NCBI GenBank assembly: GCA_036971475.1
Contig: JBAIZL010000006.1
Coordinates: 6,669,001-6,733,000 of the forward strand
Direction: 5' to 3'
DNA: 64,000 nucleotides
DNA from: Prosapia bicincta
Lineage: Eukaryota; Arthropoda; Insecta; Hemiptera; Cercopidae
Below the pieces are notes generated by a model. The model saw only the letters and a list, made by a program, of their open reading frames with translations, was not told the origin of the DNA and searched no databases. The translations under genes were made by a program, and so were the position numbers. This document shows, piece after piece, positions 9,601-19,287 of the stretch (position 1 is the stretch's first letter; every line of letters starts with the position of its first letter).

Positions 9601-10527
9601 ATGATGAGAACTCTCATGGAAATGAGTAAAAAAGGGAGAGAGGATCTAAATAGACAATTAAATATAAATAATGAAAAAATAAATAGACAATTAGATAAGA
9701 TAGATGAAATAAAAGGGGTAATGAAAGATATCAGTGAGGATATGAGGGAAATAAACAAAAAATTAAAGGAAAATAGAGACGAAATGAGAGGGATGAAGGA
9801 GGATTTGAAATCCATAAAAGAGGAAATAAGGGAGGAAAATAGGAAAATGATAGAGGATATGAGGACAGAGGATAATACTGAAATAGAGGATGTGAGAAGA
9901 GACATAGAGGAAAAAGATAGAGAATTAGAGGAGGAGATTAAGGAAAATTTTGAGGAAACAAAAGAAATAATAGATGATGTGGTAGAAATTAATAAAAAAG
10001 AGATAGAGAAAGTAGAAAATATAACAAAGAAAAACACAGAAGAGTTAGGAGAGTTAAAATTAAAGGTGAAGGGGGAAAGAGAGATAACAGATGAGCGTTT
10101 TAGGAAAGTTGAAGATGTAAGGGAGAAAATATTAGGAGAGCAGGGAAGGTTAAGAAATGAAGTAGGAAAGATAGAGGTACTGCCAATAAAGAATTTAACA
10201 ATTCAAACCGCAACTAATAAGAAGATTGAAAAGATTAATCAAATGAAAATGGTGATAGGAGAAATAGGAGGAGTTAAATATCCGTCTCAAGGCTTAGTGG
10301 TACAAGGCTTATTGAGAAAATTTATCAGAGGTACGGATATGTTAATGAATGTGGAGACACAACTCGAGTTTGGAAAATGGGAGATGGAATTTAAATATGA
10401 GAATAGCAGAGAAAATAGAAAATATGAAGCAGATGAAAGATACAATGGAGATGTAAACGGTGTTAAGGCAAGGACAGGCGTCGGGACAAGAAAAGAGTAT
10501 GGTGCCCACAGTCAGTCGGAAAACTAA
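9601..10527 (+). CDS. Gag-like coiled-coil protein (LTR element)
   Basis: The 308-residue frame is dominated by heptad-like Lys/Glu sequence (about residues 10-160, for example REINKKLKENRDEMRGMKED and EEKDRELEEEIKENFEET), a strong coiled coil. A less charged region follows (about 190-290: NLTIQTATNKKIEKINQMKM, GLVVQGLLRKFIRGTDML). The real coding probably starts upstream in the frame of the 9248 segment. I see no CCHC zinc knuckle. The minus-strand copy at 62640-63578 encodes the same protein. Predicted role: particle or RNA-binding structural protein. The end overlaps the protease frame by about 70 bp. Confidence 0.7.
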   Translation: MMRTLMEMSKKGREDLNRQLNINNEKINRQLDKIDEIKGVMKDISEDMREINKKLKENRDEMRGMKEDLKSIKEEIREENRKMIEDMRTEDNTEIEDVRRDIEEKDRELEEEIKENFEETKEIIDDVVEINKKEIEKVENITKKNTEELGELKLKVKGEREITDERFRKVEDVREKILGEQGRLRNEVGKIEVLPIKNLTIQTATNKKIEKINQMKMVIGEIGGVKYPSQGLVVQGLLRKFIRGTDMLMNVETQLEFGKWEMEFKYENSRENRKYEADERYNGDVNGVKARTGVGTRKEYGAHSQSEN

Positions 10528-10702
10528 GACAATCAGAAACCCAGAAATAGAAATTAAAATAGAGGAAACAAGTTTACAGGCATTAATAGACACAGGCAAT
10601 AATATGACATGTATCCAGGAGAACTGGATATTGAAAAATAAAAATAAAATAGGAAGGGAGATATTAAATATAGGTGAAGGAAGCAATATGAATAAACTCT
10701 AG
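10460..10702 (+). CDS. Retropepsin-like protease stub
   Basis: The 80-residue frame overlaps the Gag end in another reading frame, consistent with programmed frameshifting. It contains EETSLQALIDTGNNMTCIQE, the active-site ALIDTG motif of aspartic retroviral-type proteases followed by the expected N-M-T-C-I strand. Family proteases need about 100 residues including a flap and a hydrophobic ILG/GRD-like C-terminal motif. This frame stops about 40 residues after the active site at NMNKL, so no complete protease is encoded. The same stub occurs on the minus strand near 62590. Confidence 0.65.
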   Translation: MLRQGQASGQEKSMVPTVSRKTKTIRNPEIEIKIEETSLQALIDTGNNMTCIQENWILKNKNKIGREILNIGEGSNMNKL

Positions 10703-10799
10703 GTGATTATGTGTATAAGAAAACGTTAGCAGGAGATAAGTTTAAGGGATGGTAACTATATCTACGATAATTTATTAGAAACTTCGTCGAATAATGAAT

Positions 10800-11200
10800 A
10801 AAGATAAATATGAATCTATGTTAATAAATATTGAAGCATCGTTGTAATAAATAAAATATGGTAATTGTGTATTTAAACTTCGTCGTATTGTAAGGGAGAA
10901 TCTGCGTTGATAAATATTGGAACTTCGTCGTATATATATTATAAAAGAAATATGAATCTATGATAATAAATATTGAAGCATCGTTGTAATAAAAAATATG
11001 GTAATTGTGTATTTAAACTTCGTCGTATTGTAAGGGAGAATCTGCGTTGATAAATAATGGAACTTCGTCGTATATATTATATAGTATAAAAGAAATATGA
11101 ATCTATGATAATAAATATTAAAGCATCGTTGTAATAAAAATATGGTAATTGTGTATTTAAACTTCGTCGTATTGTAAGGGAGAATCTGCATTGATATATA
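10800..11200 (+). repeat. Internal tandem repeats of the LTR element, ~145-bp unit
   Basis: About 2.7 copies of a unit containing GAATCTATG-TAATAAATATT, GAAGCATCGTTGTAATAAA, ATGGTAATTGTGTATTTAAA, CTTCGTCGTATTGTAAGGG and AGAATCTGCGTTGATAAATA. The sub-block ACTTCGTCGTAT occurs twice per unit. The minus-strand relative carries the repeat in two or so copies at 61930-62215, so copy number varies between insertions. Confidence 0.85.
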
Positions 11201-12113
11201 TAAGTATTAAAACAAAATTTATATTCGTTGATATAGGGACAGTGTAATCGAAGGAGCTATAGATATGATCAAATAGAGAATATAAGATTGCAACCTTTAA
11301 AAATATTAGATGTTAAACTTCATACAAAATAAACTGAGATGATATAAGAAAATAATTGAACTGGATGTGAGATTGGAAGGGGAGATAAAATACTAACTTA
11401 GAACTGAGAGTTAGATGAAGCTAAAAGCAAAATAAATATGAGATAAATAATAAACAAGGAATAAACAGAAATAAGGGAAAGAGAAATTTTATAACCAATT
11501 TGACCAAATCTATACATACTATGGTATATCGAGACATACTATGACTCGGATAGGCTGGGATTTAAAGACACGGTATCAGAGAATATATGTTAAATAAATA
11601 TTGAATCAGACTTATGATTGAAAGGATTCCAATTGTAATAAATGTAAAAAAAAAAAAAAAATATATAATTATGGAAGGAATTGTAAATACCAGAACATGA
11701 TTTATTGTTACAATATGTTAGAATTGTTAAAGAATTGTTGATTGAATGTTAGTTATAAGTATATTGTATTGTTAGAAGATAAGTTAAGTAATATGTAGCT
11801 TGAAGTTTTCAGCTCAGTATTTGATTGTTAAAGAATTAAGATAAAATTGTGTCGTAGGAATTAAGTATAAATGGACAATTATAAAAGAAGTAAAGACAAT
11901 GGACGATAAGTTAGCCAAAGTGTTGAGGTACTTACTCAATAAAAAATGTGTTCAATTAGTTATTAAATAAAATGTACAATTAGGAAATAAATGTTAATTT
12001 AAATTTAATTTAAAAAAAAAAATATGTATATTTAAACAAGCTTGTAGAATGTAAAGAATGTGTAATGTAGATATTAGGAATATTTTTTTTATTTAAATTA
12101 AATTAGGGGACAT
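11201..12113 (+). other. Non-coding 3' internal region of the LTR element
   Basis: This AT-rich stretch has no open frame of note. It is conserved with the minus-strand element (61136-61930), including CATACTATGACTCGGATAGG and CCAATTTGACCAAATCTA. The end, AATTAGGGGACAT before 12114, is the probable polypurine primer for plus-strand synthesis. Confidence 0.55.
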
Positions 12114-13560
12114 TGTAACATTTATAGAATGGGCTATATAATGTTATTTAAGAATTGGAAAAATAGATTAGAAATAACTCACACAAAATTTAAAAAAGAG
12201 ATTCATTAAAAGATTGGTTAGGTTAAATTGAAACTAAATGTAGGTAAAAGCCTAGAATTGTAAACAAGGTATTTGAACTGTAAATGCATAAGGAAATTTG
12301 TTGTATCAAATAAAATTTAAAACAAGATAATCTAATAATAATTATATTCAAACAAAATTGTAAATATTAGTAACATAGGGCACAAGTAATTACTTGAAGG
12401 AAAAAGTGAAAAACGATTGTAAACAATGAAAGGTTATGTTTGGAAAAGTCCAGTCAAAACACACACATTTCGAAATATTACAAAAGTAAAACACAAAGCC
12501 ACTTCACACACTAATAATAGTAATTAAATAAACACTGGAAGGTTTGTTAAGGATCGGAAAATTGAAACAGTATGTTAACCAAATTAAAACGGTGAAAATA
12601 GTTCGTTGACATTAACAGATGTGAAAGTAAAGAAATAGGTCAAGTGTACAGTCGACTCTAGTGGGAAGGAACGGAACCTCGTTAAATTAGAGCATATGAT
12701 TTCTTTTTGAAGAAGGAGGCCGCCATATTTGTAAAATATTTTTAAAAAAAATTAAAAACGAAGCGTTAGTTGAGTTGGAGATAGCGTGGGGGACGCTACT
12801 AGATCGGAGCTGCGATGACCAGTCAAAATTTTACATTGGAAGGAATTCGTCAAAATTATACCGTTTTGTGAAGAAACTTGGCAATTTTAAATAAGGATAA
12901 GAGAATTTAAAGATAAAGTACAGTGGTAATATAATTTGAAGGAACTAAAACGAATTTAAGTGTGTAAAAAGTGAAATTTGAAGAGAACAGAATCTTACGT
13001 AAGTGACCTGCAGAATTTCGGTATTTGATAAGTTAAGTATATATAGCGCTATAAAAAATAAACTTTAGTGGACTTTTAGGATAATAGGGAAGTTTAATTT
13101 TGTACATTAGAATATCTTGTGATTAATAGTAATAAGATCATAATCCAGTTCAAATAGTTTCGCCTTTTTGCTTATTCCAAATTAAAGTTTTTCCATCAGG
13201 AAAATATTTATTAAAACTAATTTCAAAATTTAATATTGTTTTTCAAAATTTATTTAATTAACAAAAGAATTAAAAATATAGCCCATGCGTATAAACCCCG
13301 AGATACTAAGAGATCTTAAAAATAGCCTAGGGTATCAAAATTTGTAACTAAAAATCAAAGAAAGTGAGTTTAGTATATTGTGTTAAAATTTGTTAAGTTT
13401 GTTTTTGTTCTGTGTATTGTTTAAATGTTGAAATAAATAAAAATTGTTATAATAAATGTTAATGAATTGTTCCTGAGTAGTTTTTTTTTGGTTATTAAAT
13501 AGAAATAATATATCTTCATTTAATAGTAAAAAAAAAGTTGTATTGCGTTTTATAAAAACT

Positions 13561-13565
<5 letters not shown>
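12114..13565 (+). repeat. 3' LTR
   Basis: It is nearly identical to the 5' LTR until about 13490: single differences at 12677 (C for T), 13004 (T for C) and 13401 (G for A), plus a small A-run indel. The last ~75 bp differ clearly from both tails of the 5' side. It ends TTTATA and is followed by target duplicate ATAT. Confidence 0.85.

Positions 13566-13591
<26 letters not shown>
13566..13591 (+). repeat. (TA)n microsatellite
   Basis: An uninterrupted TA run directly follows the LTR element, whose ATAT target duplication is part of this repeat. The left flank (7413-7422) is also TA-rich, so the insertion went into the microsatellite. Confidence 0.9.
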
Positions 13592-13592
<1 letters not shown>

Positions 13593-14668
13593 GGAATTTT
13601 TGGACTAGATAGGAGACTAACAGACTTACCTAATGGCAATAGTCCAAAACTGCAATCTCTTGGAAATAAATAAATAGACACATATAAAAACTTATCACAA
13701 TATTGAAATATTTCAATCAAATATGATCTTTGTCAATCAAAAAAGAGAAAAAGAAAAGACTGAAGTGAACCACAGATGTGTATAAGTATCCAATGTCACA
13801 GATTTATAGTTTATGATTTAGTGCTATATGTGATTTGTATAAATATTGATATTGATTATTTGAAACTAGATATTAATAGTCTGTCAAAAGGAAAGTAAAT
13901 GGAGTTGTTAAAAATGGTAGAAGTTAGGGGGAAGGTAAAAGGAGTTTAATCTGATGTTGAGGTTAGGAGGCTCTCTAGATTTGGTGTACCACTGGTATGA
14001 TAACTCCCATCTTCTCAATTCTGAAGGGTTGCAATCAGAGGGGAGGGTCTTAATTATTTTGGTGGTATAACAATCATTGAAAGATATGATGTTGTGACTA
14101 GTAGTGTGTTGAGCGGTTGGCCTGTCTATGTTCATGGTTCCAACGTCATGTCTATGGCCATTCATTCTGATGCTCAGACCATCCGTGGTAAGGCCTATGT
14201 ATTGTGCCAGGCAAAATTTACATTGCAACTGGTATATTACATATGCAAAAATGTAGTACATTAAAAAATAATACATCCAAAAATGTAATATACCAGACGC
14301 AATGTAAATTTTGCCCGCACAGTACATCCCTAATTTCTACCATTTTTAACAACTCTATTTACTTTCCTTCTGACAGACTATTAATATCTAGTTTCAAATA
14401 ATCAATATCAATATTTATACACCTCACATATAGCACTATATCATAAACTATAAATCTGTGACATTTGGATATTTATACATATCTGTGGTTCACTTCAGTC
14501 TTTTCTTTTTCTCTTTTTTTTGATTGACAAAGATCATTTTTGATCGAAATATTTCAATATTGTGATAAGTTTTTATATGTGTCTATTTATTTATTTCCAA
14601 GAGATTGCAGTTTTGGACTATTGCCATTAGGTAAGTCTGTTAGTCTCCTATCTAGTCCAAAAATTCCT
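13592..14668 (-). mobile_element. Penelope-like element, family B, long foldback
   Basis: The left arm, about 13592-13925, starts GGAATTTTTGGACTAGATAG. Its inverse, about 14330-14668, ends CTATCTAGTCCAAAAATTCC. The arms match closely over about 335 bp, and a GIY-YIG coding remnant lies between them. A second smaller inversion (GCAAAATTTACATTGC at 14212 against GCAATGTAAATTTTGC at 14299) centres near 14255, so the coding start is itself partly inverted. Related fragments lie at 22003-22092 and 48295-49490. Confidence 0.75.
13908..14250 (-). pseudogene. GIY-YIG endonuclease remnant (family B)
   Basis: The minus-strand frame gives YQLQCKFCLAQYIGLTTDGL, then SIRMNGHRHDVGT, a QHTTSHNIISFNDC block, LPSDCNPSELRRWELSYQWY and NLNIRLNSFYLPP. 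The C-x2-C then QYIG-x-T pattern and the downstream NGHRHD match the GIY-YIG domain of Penelope-like elements. The reverse transcriptase is missing. The longer open frame reaching 14327 is an artefact of the central inversion. Confidence 0.65.
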
Positions 14669-15470
14669 ATATATACATACATTAATGTATAAGAATATTT
14701 ATAAAACCATATGAGCAAAGCTTTTTGTCATGTAATATATTATTATCATCAGAAGCATTGCAAACCAACAGGTGAATGTCATTTTAGCTGCTGACATTGT
14801 GTTAAACTCCTGATATATTACACTGATGAAAAATTTTAAAATGATTGTTTTATAAATGTTCTTGTTGAAATGTTTGTACATTGATAAATAAATATTTAAC
14901 AAGAAAAATGTAATCTCTAAATCAATGTGTGTTTATAACACGCATGTGTTTGTTGATTTTTCTACTGAAAATACAATATTTTACAACTGTTTAACACATA
15001 TCTTAAGGAAATTCATAATGAAAAAGACTAAAATGAAAAATTGTTACATACTTTTAGGTTAGTGTTGGCAGAACTCAAATTTATTTGAGATTTTATGAAT
15101 CAGATCTGAGACTATATAATAATTCAGTTTATTTTCAAAATATAGATACATAGAAGAAAAATGCACTAAAATTAGTATATGTTACAAATTCCCTGCTTTC
15201 TTTCGTATTCTTACACCAAATGTTCTTATTTGATTGATAAAAGGCATCATTGAGAAATACTGGTTTATTACCTAGGTAGATCTGCCGGTTTCCTATGTAA
15301 CCCAAAAATCTCCAATAAACTTTAACTTTACCAGAATTAACAGCATATTCACATAAACAGTAGTTGTAATGGATCAAATGTCCAGGCTAACCATAAACAC
15401 TTGTATTTTTACTTAACGTAAATATAAACTGTAGGATTATCACTTATATACCATGCTAAAACAATTTCGG
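14669..15470. other. Intronic sequence, nothing recognised
   Basis: AT-rich. A minus-strand reading frame at 15135-15377 shows no known motif and is not called. Confidence 0.4.
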
Positions 15471-17066
15471 TATATTATACTTTTGGTATCACTTAGCAAA
15501 AAACGACTACTTACTGATATTTTTCAGCTGACACTTTTCGCTTAAATTGTTCAATGCTATGAGTCACAGATATGAGTGTTCCTCAGGTGAGAGTGTGTGA
15601 TGTATTATTGTTCATAGAGTAGTTGTTAATTATGTGTTCATATATATTATTTGACTGTGAGTGTGTTTTGTCGTTTAGAATGTATTTTTGTACTGTATAG
15701 GGGTTTTTAGTTATGTTGGATATTTTAAATGCTACTTTGTATTTAATTTTACAGAACAAGGAAGCTATTTTATATGATGTGTTGTTGTGATATGTTAATA
15801 TTATGTGTTTGTGTGTTATTGTTGAATTTTGCTGTGTTGCTTTTTGTGCATTATATTGTCTATCAAAGTGTGCTTGTATCCGTTTTTGTGTACACCGATT
15901 ACGTACACAATATCAAACAAAAATATATCTTAAACAACAACAAATATGACCATAAAATAATATATTGGCAAAGATACGTAGATGACATCCTAATCCTATA
16001 CAACAGCAACATAATACTGATAAACCCTTCTACAAATACATAAACAAATTACACAATAACATAAACTTCACACTGGAAATAGAACAACAGAACAAAACCA
16101 ACTTCCTGGTATTCACGATAAAAAAAAAAAATAACAAACATACAGGAAACCCTCCAACACTGACAGAGCTATACACAACACTTCCAATCACCCCACACAA
16201 CACAAACATGTTGCCTTCCACTCAATTATACAGAGACTAAACAACATACCCATGAACAGCAAGACAAAATAAACTAATTCAACACAATAAAATACATAGC
16301 CTATAAAAATGGAGACAAACACACCTCGATAGACAATATAATGCACAAAAAACAACACACAAATAATACAATAATAACACAAAAATACATAACATTAACA
16401 TACCACAACAACACATCACAGAAAATAGCTTCCTTGTTCCACAAACTCTAATAGAAAGTAGCATTTAAAACAACCAACACAACTAAAAAACACGTACACA
16501 GTACAAAAACACACCAGAATAAACATGACAGGCCAGGAGTGTATAAAATCACATGTAACAACTCCCCAAACAGGTCAAACAAGGAGAAACATTACCACCC
16601 GATACACGAAACATATAAAAGACATAAAAATATACAACCCAAATCTAACTTTGGCATGCACATATAGAACACACTAGACACATACACCAATATAGACACT
16701 AATCTAAAAATTCTTCATTACATTAAAAGAAGCAACAAATTAAAACACAACAGAAAACTACGAGATATACCAACACCACAAAAACTATCCTCAACACATT
16801 CTAAAGGACAAAACACAATCACATACTATATGTGAAAACATAATTAACAACTACTCTATGAACAATAATACGCCAGAGACTCACACCAATACAACAAACC
16901 TGAGCAACAGTCATATCCGTGACTCACAGCATTGAACAATGCAATGTCCTAGTACAAAACGCATCTGCTGAAAAATATCAGTAAATAGTGGAATTTTGCC
17001 AAGTGATACCAAAAGTATAATTTATAAGAAAAACCTCAAGGTGTACAATATAAAAACTGCAAATTT
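15471..17066 (+). mobile_element. Penelope-like family A, longest copy (A3)
   Basis: The left arm (15471-15890) is an inverted copy of the right side. For example ACTCTATGAACAATAATA near 16851 and its inverse at 15605, and GACAATATAATGCACAAAA at 16332 and its inverse at 15849. Some coding sequence is missing from the left arm. From about 15900 the plus strand carries a decayed reverse transcriptase and GIY-YIG frame. It ends with the family tail (CTGCTGAAAAATATCAG, AACCTCAAGGTGTAC). This copy ties the other family A pieces to Penelope-like elements. Confidence 0.7.
15900..16800 (+). pseudogene. Penelope-like reverse transcriptase / GIY-YIG remnant (family A)
   Basis: The catalytic palm motif is visible as HKIIYWQRYVDDILILYNSN at 15960-16020. 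After several frame changes come IKYIAYKNGDKHTSIDNIMH, then RPGVYKITCNNSP (start of the GIY-YIG domain, whose C-x2-C has lost one Cys), and the C-terminal LDTYTNIDTNLKILHYIKR. The YIG strand and the nuclease centre are deleted. Many stops; not functional. Confidence 0.65.
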
Positions 17067-17547
17067 CAGTATTACAACATAACATAATTATTTATTTATT
17101 TGAATATACATTTTACAAACAGTTTGATAGAACAAACCACTGATTACAATGACAGATTTAGATTTGCTAAATAACAATAAATGAAGTAATAAAATTATCA
17201 TGTTTAAAGGAAGATGGAAGTGTAAATGACTAATATGTGTGTTTGGAAGTTGGTTACAGGTGGGTACTTTTATGTATCAGTTTATAAATTGAATAGTATT
17301 GTTTGGAAATGTTTGACTTGTGGAAGTTGCTTCTCCAGAATTGCAAACTTTGTGAAATTGCTGTAAAAAAATTGTTCATATTAGATATTATGTAACCAAT
17401 AAAATAATTAAGAAGTGATATGATATGTTAGCATTAAAACAGTGATATTGAAGAACTGAAAATCTGAAATCTTTGTGAATAAAGAAATTATTTATCTATG
17501 ATAAACAACTTTTGGAAGAAAAATAAAGATTAATTTTTTTTTCATAT
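17067..17547. other. Intronic sequence, nothing recognised
   Basis: AT-rich sequence between a Penelope-like copy and a foldback element. No exon, repeat or motif seen. Confidence 0.4.
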
Positions 17548-17812
17548 TTGTTGATTCCATCTTAACGTGAGCTACTAGTTTTCACTAAAACACTTGTAAA
17601 TATTTTAAAAACTTGCCTATAGTAGCACTTACTTATATTTGTTGCGGACAGCTGTTTCCGGAGATGTGCCCCATTGTCTACGGTCTGAGTTATGAGTTAC
17701 GGTCTGAGTTGACAATGGGACACATCTCCCGAAACGGCTGTCCTCAACCAATATAAGTAAGAGCTACTATAGGCAAGGTTGTAAAATATTTACAAGTGTT
17801 TTAGTAAAGATT
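17548..17812. mobile_element. Foldback element, copy M1
   Basis: It starts TTGTTGATTCCATCTTAACG. Inverted arms follow (ACTAAAACACTTGTAAATAT, CTATAGTAGCACTTACTTA, GACAGCTGTTTCCGGAGATG, TCAACTCAGACCGTA-like) around a short centre that repeats ACGGTCTGAGTT. The same unit occurs at 29229, 31430, 33713 and 39871. No coding; probably a MITE-like element moved by a source I cannot identify. Confidence 0.75.
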
Positions 17813-17823
17813 AAATATTTCTT

Positions 17824-18478
17824 CCTAGTTGTGAAAAAATCAGTTAAATTTGATCGCCATAAGAAAATGTTGTTAACTGGAGCAAAGATGAGATCTTATC
17901 AAGTTTTTGTCATTGCTTCAAGGTACTACTTTGTTTTTTTTAAGTTTCTTTGCTTGACTCTTGTTAATGTGTTATCGTCTCCATACTTCAGATAAGCACT
18001 TGTAACACATTTCTCTTGTCTGGGCAATTGTTTTGGCCTCTCGAAAAGCTGTCACCTATTGAAACATATTTATGTCTGTCCTAATGCACTCTCAGACTCA
18101 TAAAGTAGGGTTTATATTCCTTTCCTAACATTCATAACTAACTTGTCAGCTGCCCATTTAGGTCAACCTCTTACTCTAGTCTTTTATCGCTTTATCATTC
18201 AGTTGTGGGCTAGAGACTGCAGTGGGTAAGGTTAATGAAACTATATTTAGACTCTTAAAACTGTACCTATTTGTTCTTAGTTGTGAAAAAATCAGTTAAA
18301 TTTGATCGCCATAAGAAAATGTTGTTAACTGGAGCAAAGATGAGATCTTATCAAGTTTTTGTCCTTAATTTTTGTCATTGCTTCAAGGAACTACTTTGTT
18401 TTTTTTAAGTTTCTTTGCTTGACTCTTGTTAATGTGTTATCGTCTCCATACTTCATATAAGCACTTGTAACACATTTC
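17824..18478 (+). repeat. Direct repeat pair of ~195 bp
   Basis: Positions about 17824-18020 recur at about 18281-18478. The shared text includes AGTTGTGAAAAAATCAGTTA, GAGATCTTATCAAGTTTTTG and CGTCTCCATACTTCA, with a short insertion (CCTTAATTTTTGT) and a few point differences in the second copy. About 260 bp of unrelated sequence separates them. A local segmental duplication; no coding seen. Confidence 0.8.
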
Positions 18479-19125
18479 TTTAATTATACCTTTAAGTATA
18501 ATTTTAAAAATATTTTTTCGTTCATAATAATTGAAAAAAATTCGTTAATATTTGTGAATATATTTTTGAAATTATATTGGCTATAAAGTTTTTTACAAAT
18601 GTGAAATGGATAATTAGTTGTGTGTGTTAGGAAAACCAACATAGCTTTAAACTGTAAGGGGCTTATCTTATTTATTTTTTTACATGTTTATTATTATTTG
18701 GTATTTTATATATTTTAATTTACAATATTTTTTTAAGTAATATTTATTACAAATAATCAATTAAAAAATAATAAATGACCACAACACAATTCTGTTGCAG
18801 TGACGACTGAATTCGGAATTAATTTGATTCTGCTAGGCTGTGTTGAACACTAATAATTTAATCTGCAATGGGCAAAGTTTAATACTATCTTGACCAAAAA
18901 CATAAATTTATGGAATTTATCTCTAGGCATCACCTGTATCATGGCTTGTATTTTATAAATTTGGTTTTCTAAATCTACTTTTTTGGGTTTAAAAATTGAA
19001 TTAGTTAATTTGTATTTAAGTAGAGTTTGAGAAAGCTTAGGTGAGTTATACAGAATAATTTTCATTTGAAACAACCTGTATTTTATTATTTTTTAAAGTT
19101 TTATTATACACCATACTTTTTTTAG
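18479..19125. other. Intron end, no feature
   Basis: AT-rich sequence leading to the acceptor TTTTTTTAG at 19125. The minus-strand frame 18850-19074 has no recognisable domain. Confidence 0.4.
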
Positions 19126-19287
19126 GAGGAGATATTAAAGGAAAAGCCATAAATACACTTCCAGGACCAACAAGTTTATTTACTTCTATAAACATTGCAA
19201 AATGGATAGAAAATTTTTCTCAGCAGGAAATTGAAACAGAAGAATTTGAATTCATTGATGTAGAAGGAAATGTAGAATCTGTTCAAG
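19126..19287 (+). CDS. YEATS2-like gene, third visible exon
   Basis: The acceptor AG is at 19124-19125 and the donor GTTGGT at 19288. The exon joins the 5240-5372 exon to complete a glycine codon and ends with one base of a glutamate codon. Product: GDIKGKAINTLPGPTSLFTS, INIAKWIENFSQQEIETEEF, EFIDVEGNVESVQ. It is acidic and probably a flexible linker with a short helix before the histone fold. No known catalytic motif. Confidence 0.6.

Larger units (their letters stand above)
7423..13565 (+). mobile_element. Complete LTR retrotransposon with Gag and protease stub, no RT seen
   Basis: Two LTRs starting TGTAACATTTATAGAATGGG (7423 and 12114) flank about 3.2 kb. A 4-bp target duplication ATAT lies at 7419-7422 and 13566-13569, at the edge of a TA microsatellite. 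The internal region holds a coiled-coil Gag, the start of a retropepsin-like protease, tandem repeats and then about 900 bp of non-coding AT-rich sequence. I found no reverse transcriptase, RNase H or integrase in it. It resembles non-autonomous Gag-only LTR elements that use enzymes from a relative. The LTRs differ at only a few sites over their first 1.35 kb, so the insertion looks young. Confidence 0.85.

Noticed and set aside
9546..10037. Serine/phenylalanine-rich membrane-like protein on the minus strand (also 63040-63597 plus)
   Set aside because: It is the antisense shadow of the Lys/Glu-rich Gag coiled coil; purine-rich coding gives a Ser/Phe/Leu-rich complement.
10958..11191. Repetitive protein with ILPYNTTKFKYTITIF units
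   Set aside because: It is an antisense translation of the internal tandem DNA repeats of the LTR element.
13720..13760. Family B GATC-GATC-GAAA motif (also 14518-14560) as a hammerhead
   Set aside because: TTGACAA, GATC/GATC and GAAA are in the right order at 14520-14552, but no stem I closes around them, so it is at best a strongly decayed relic.
15774..16043. Single plus-strand gene at 15774-16043
   Set aside because: The first half is the antisense of the inverted arm of Penelope-like copy A3; only the YVDD part is real coding ancestry.
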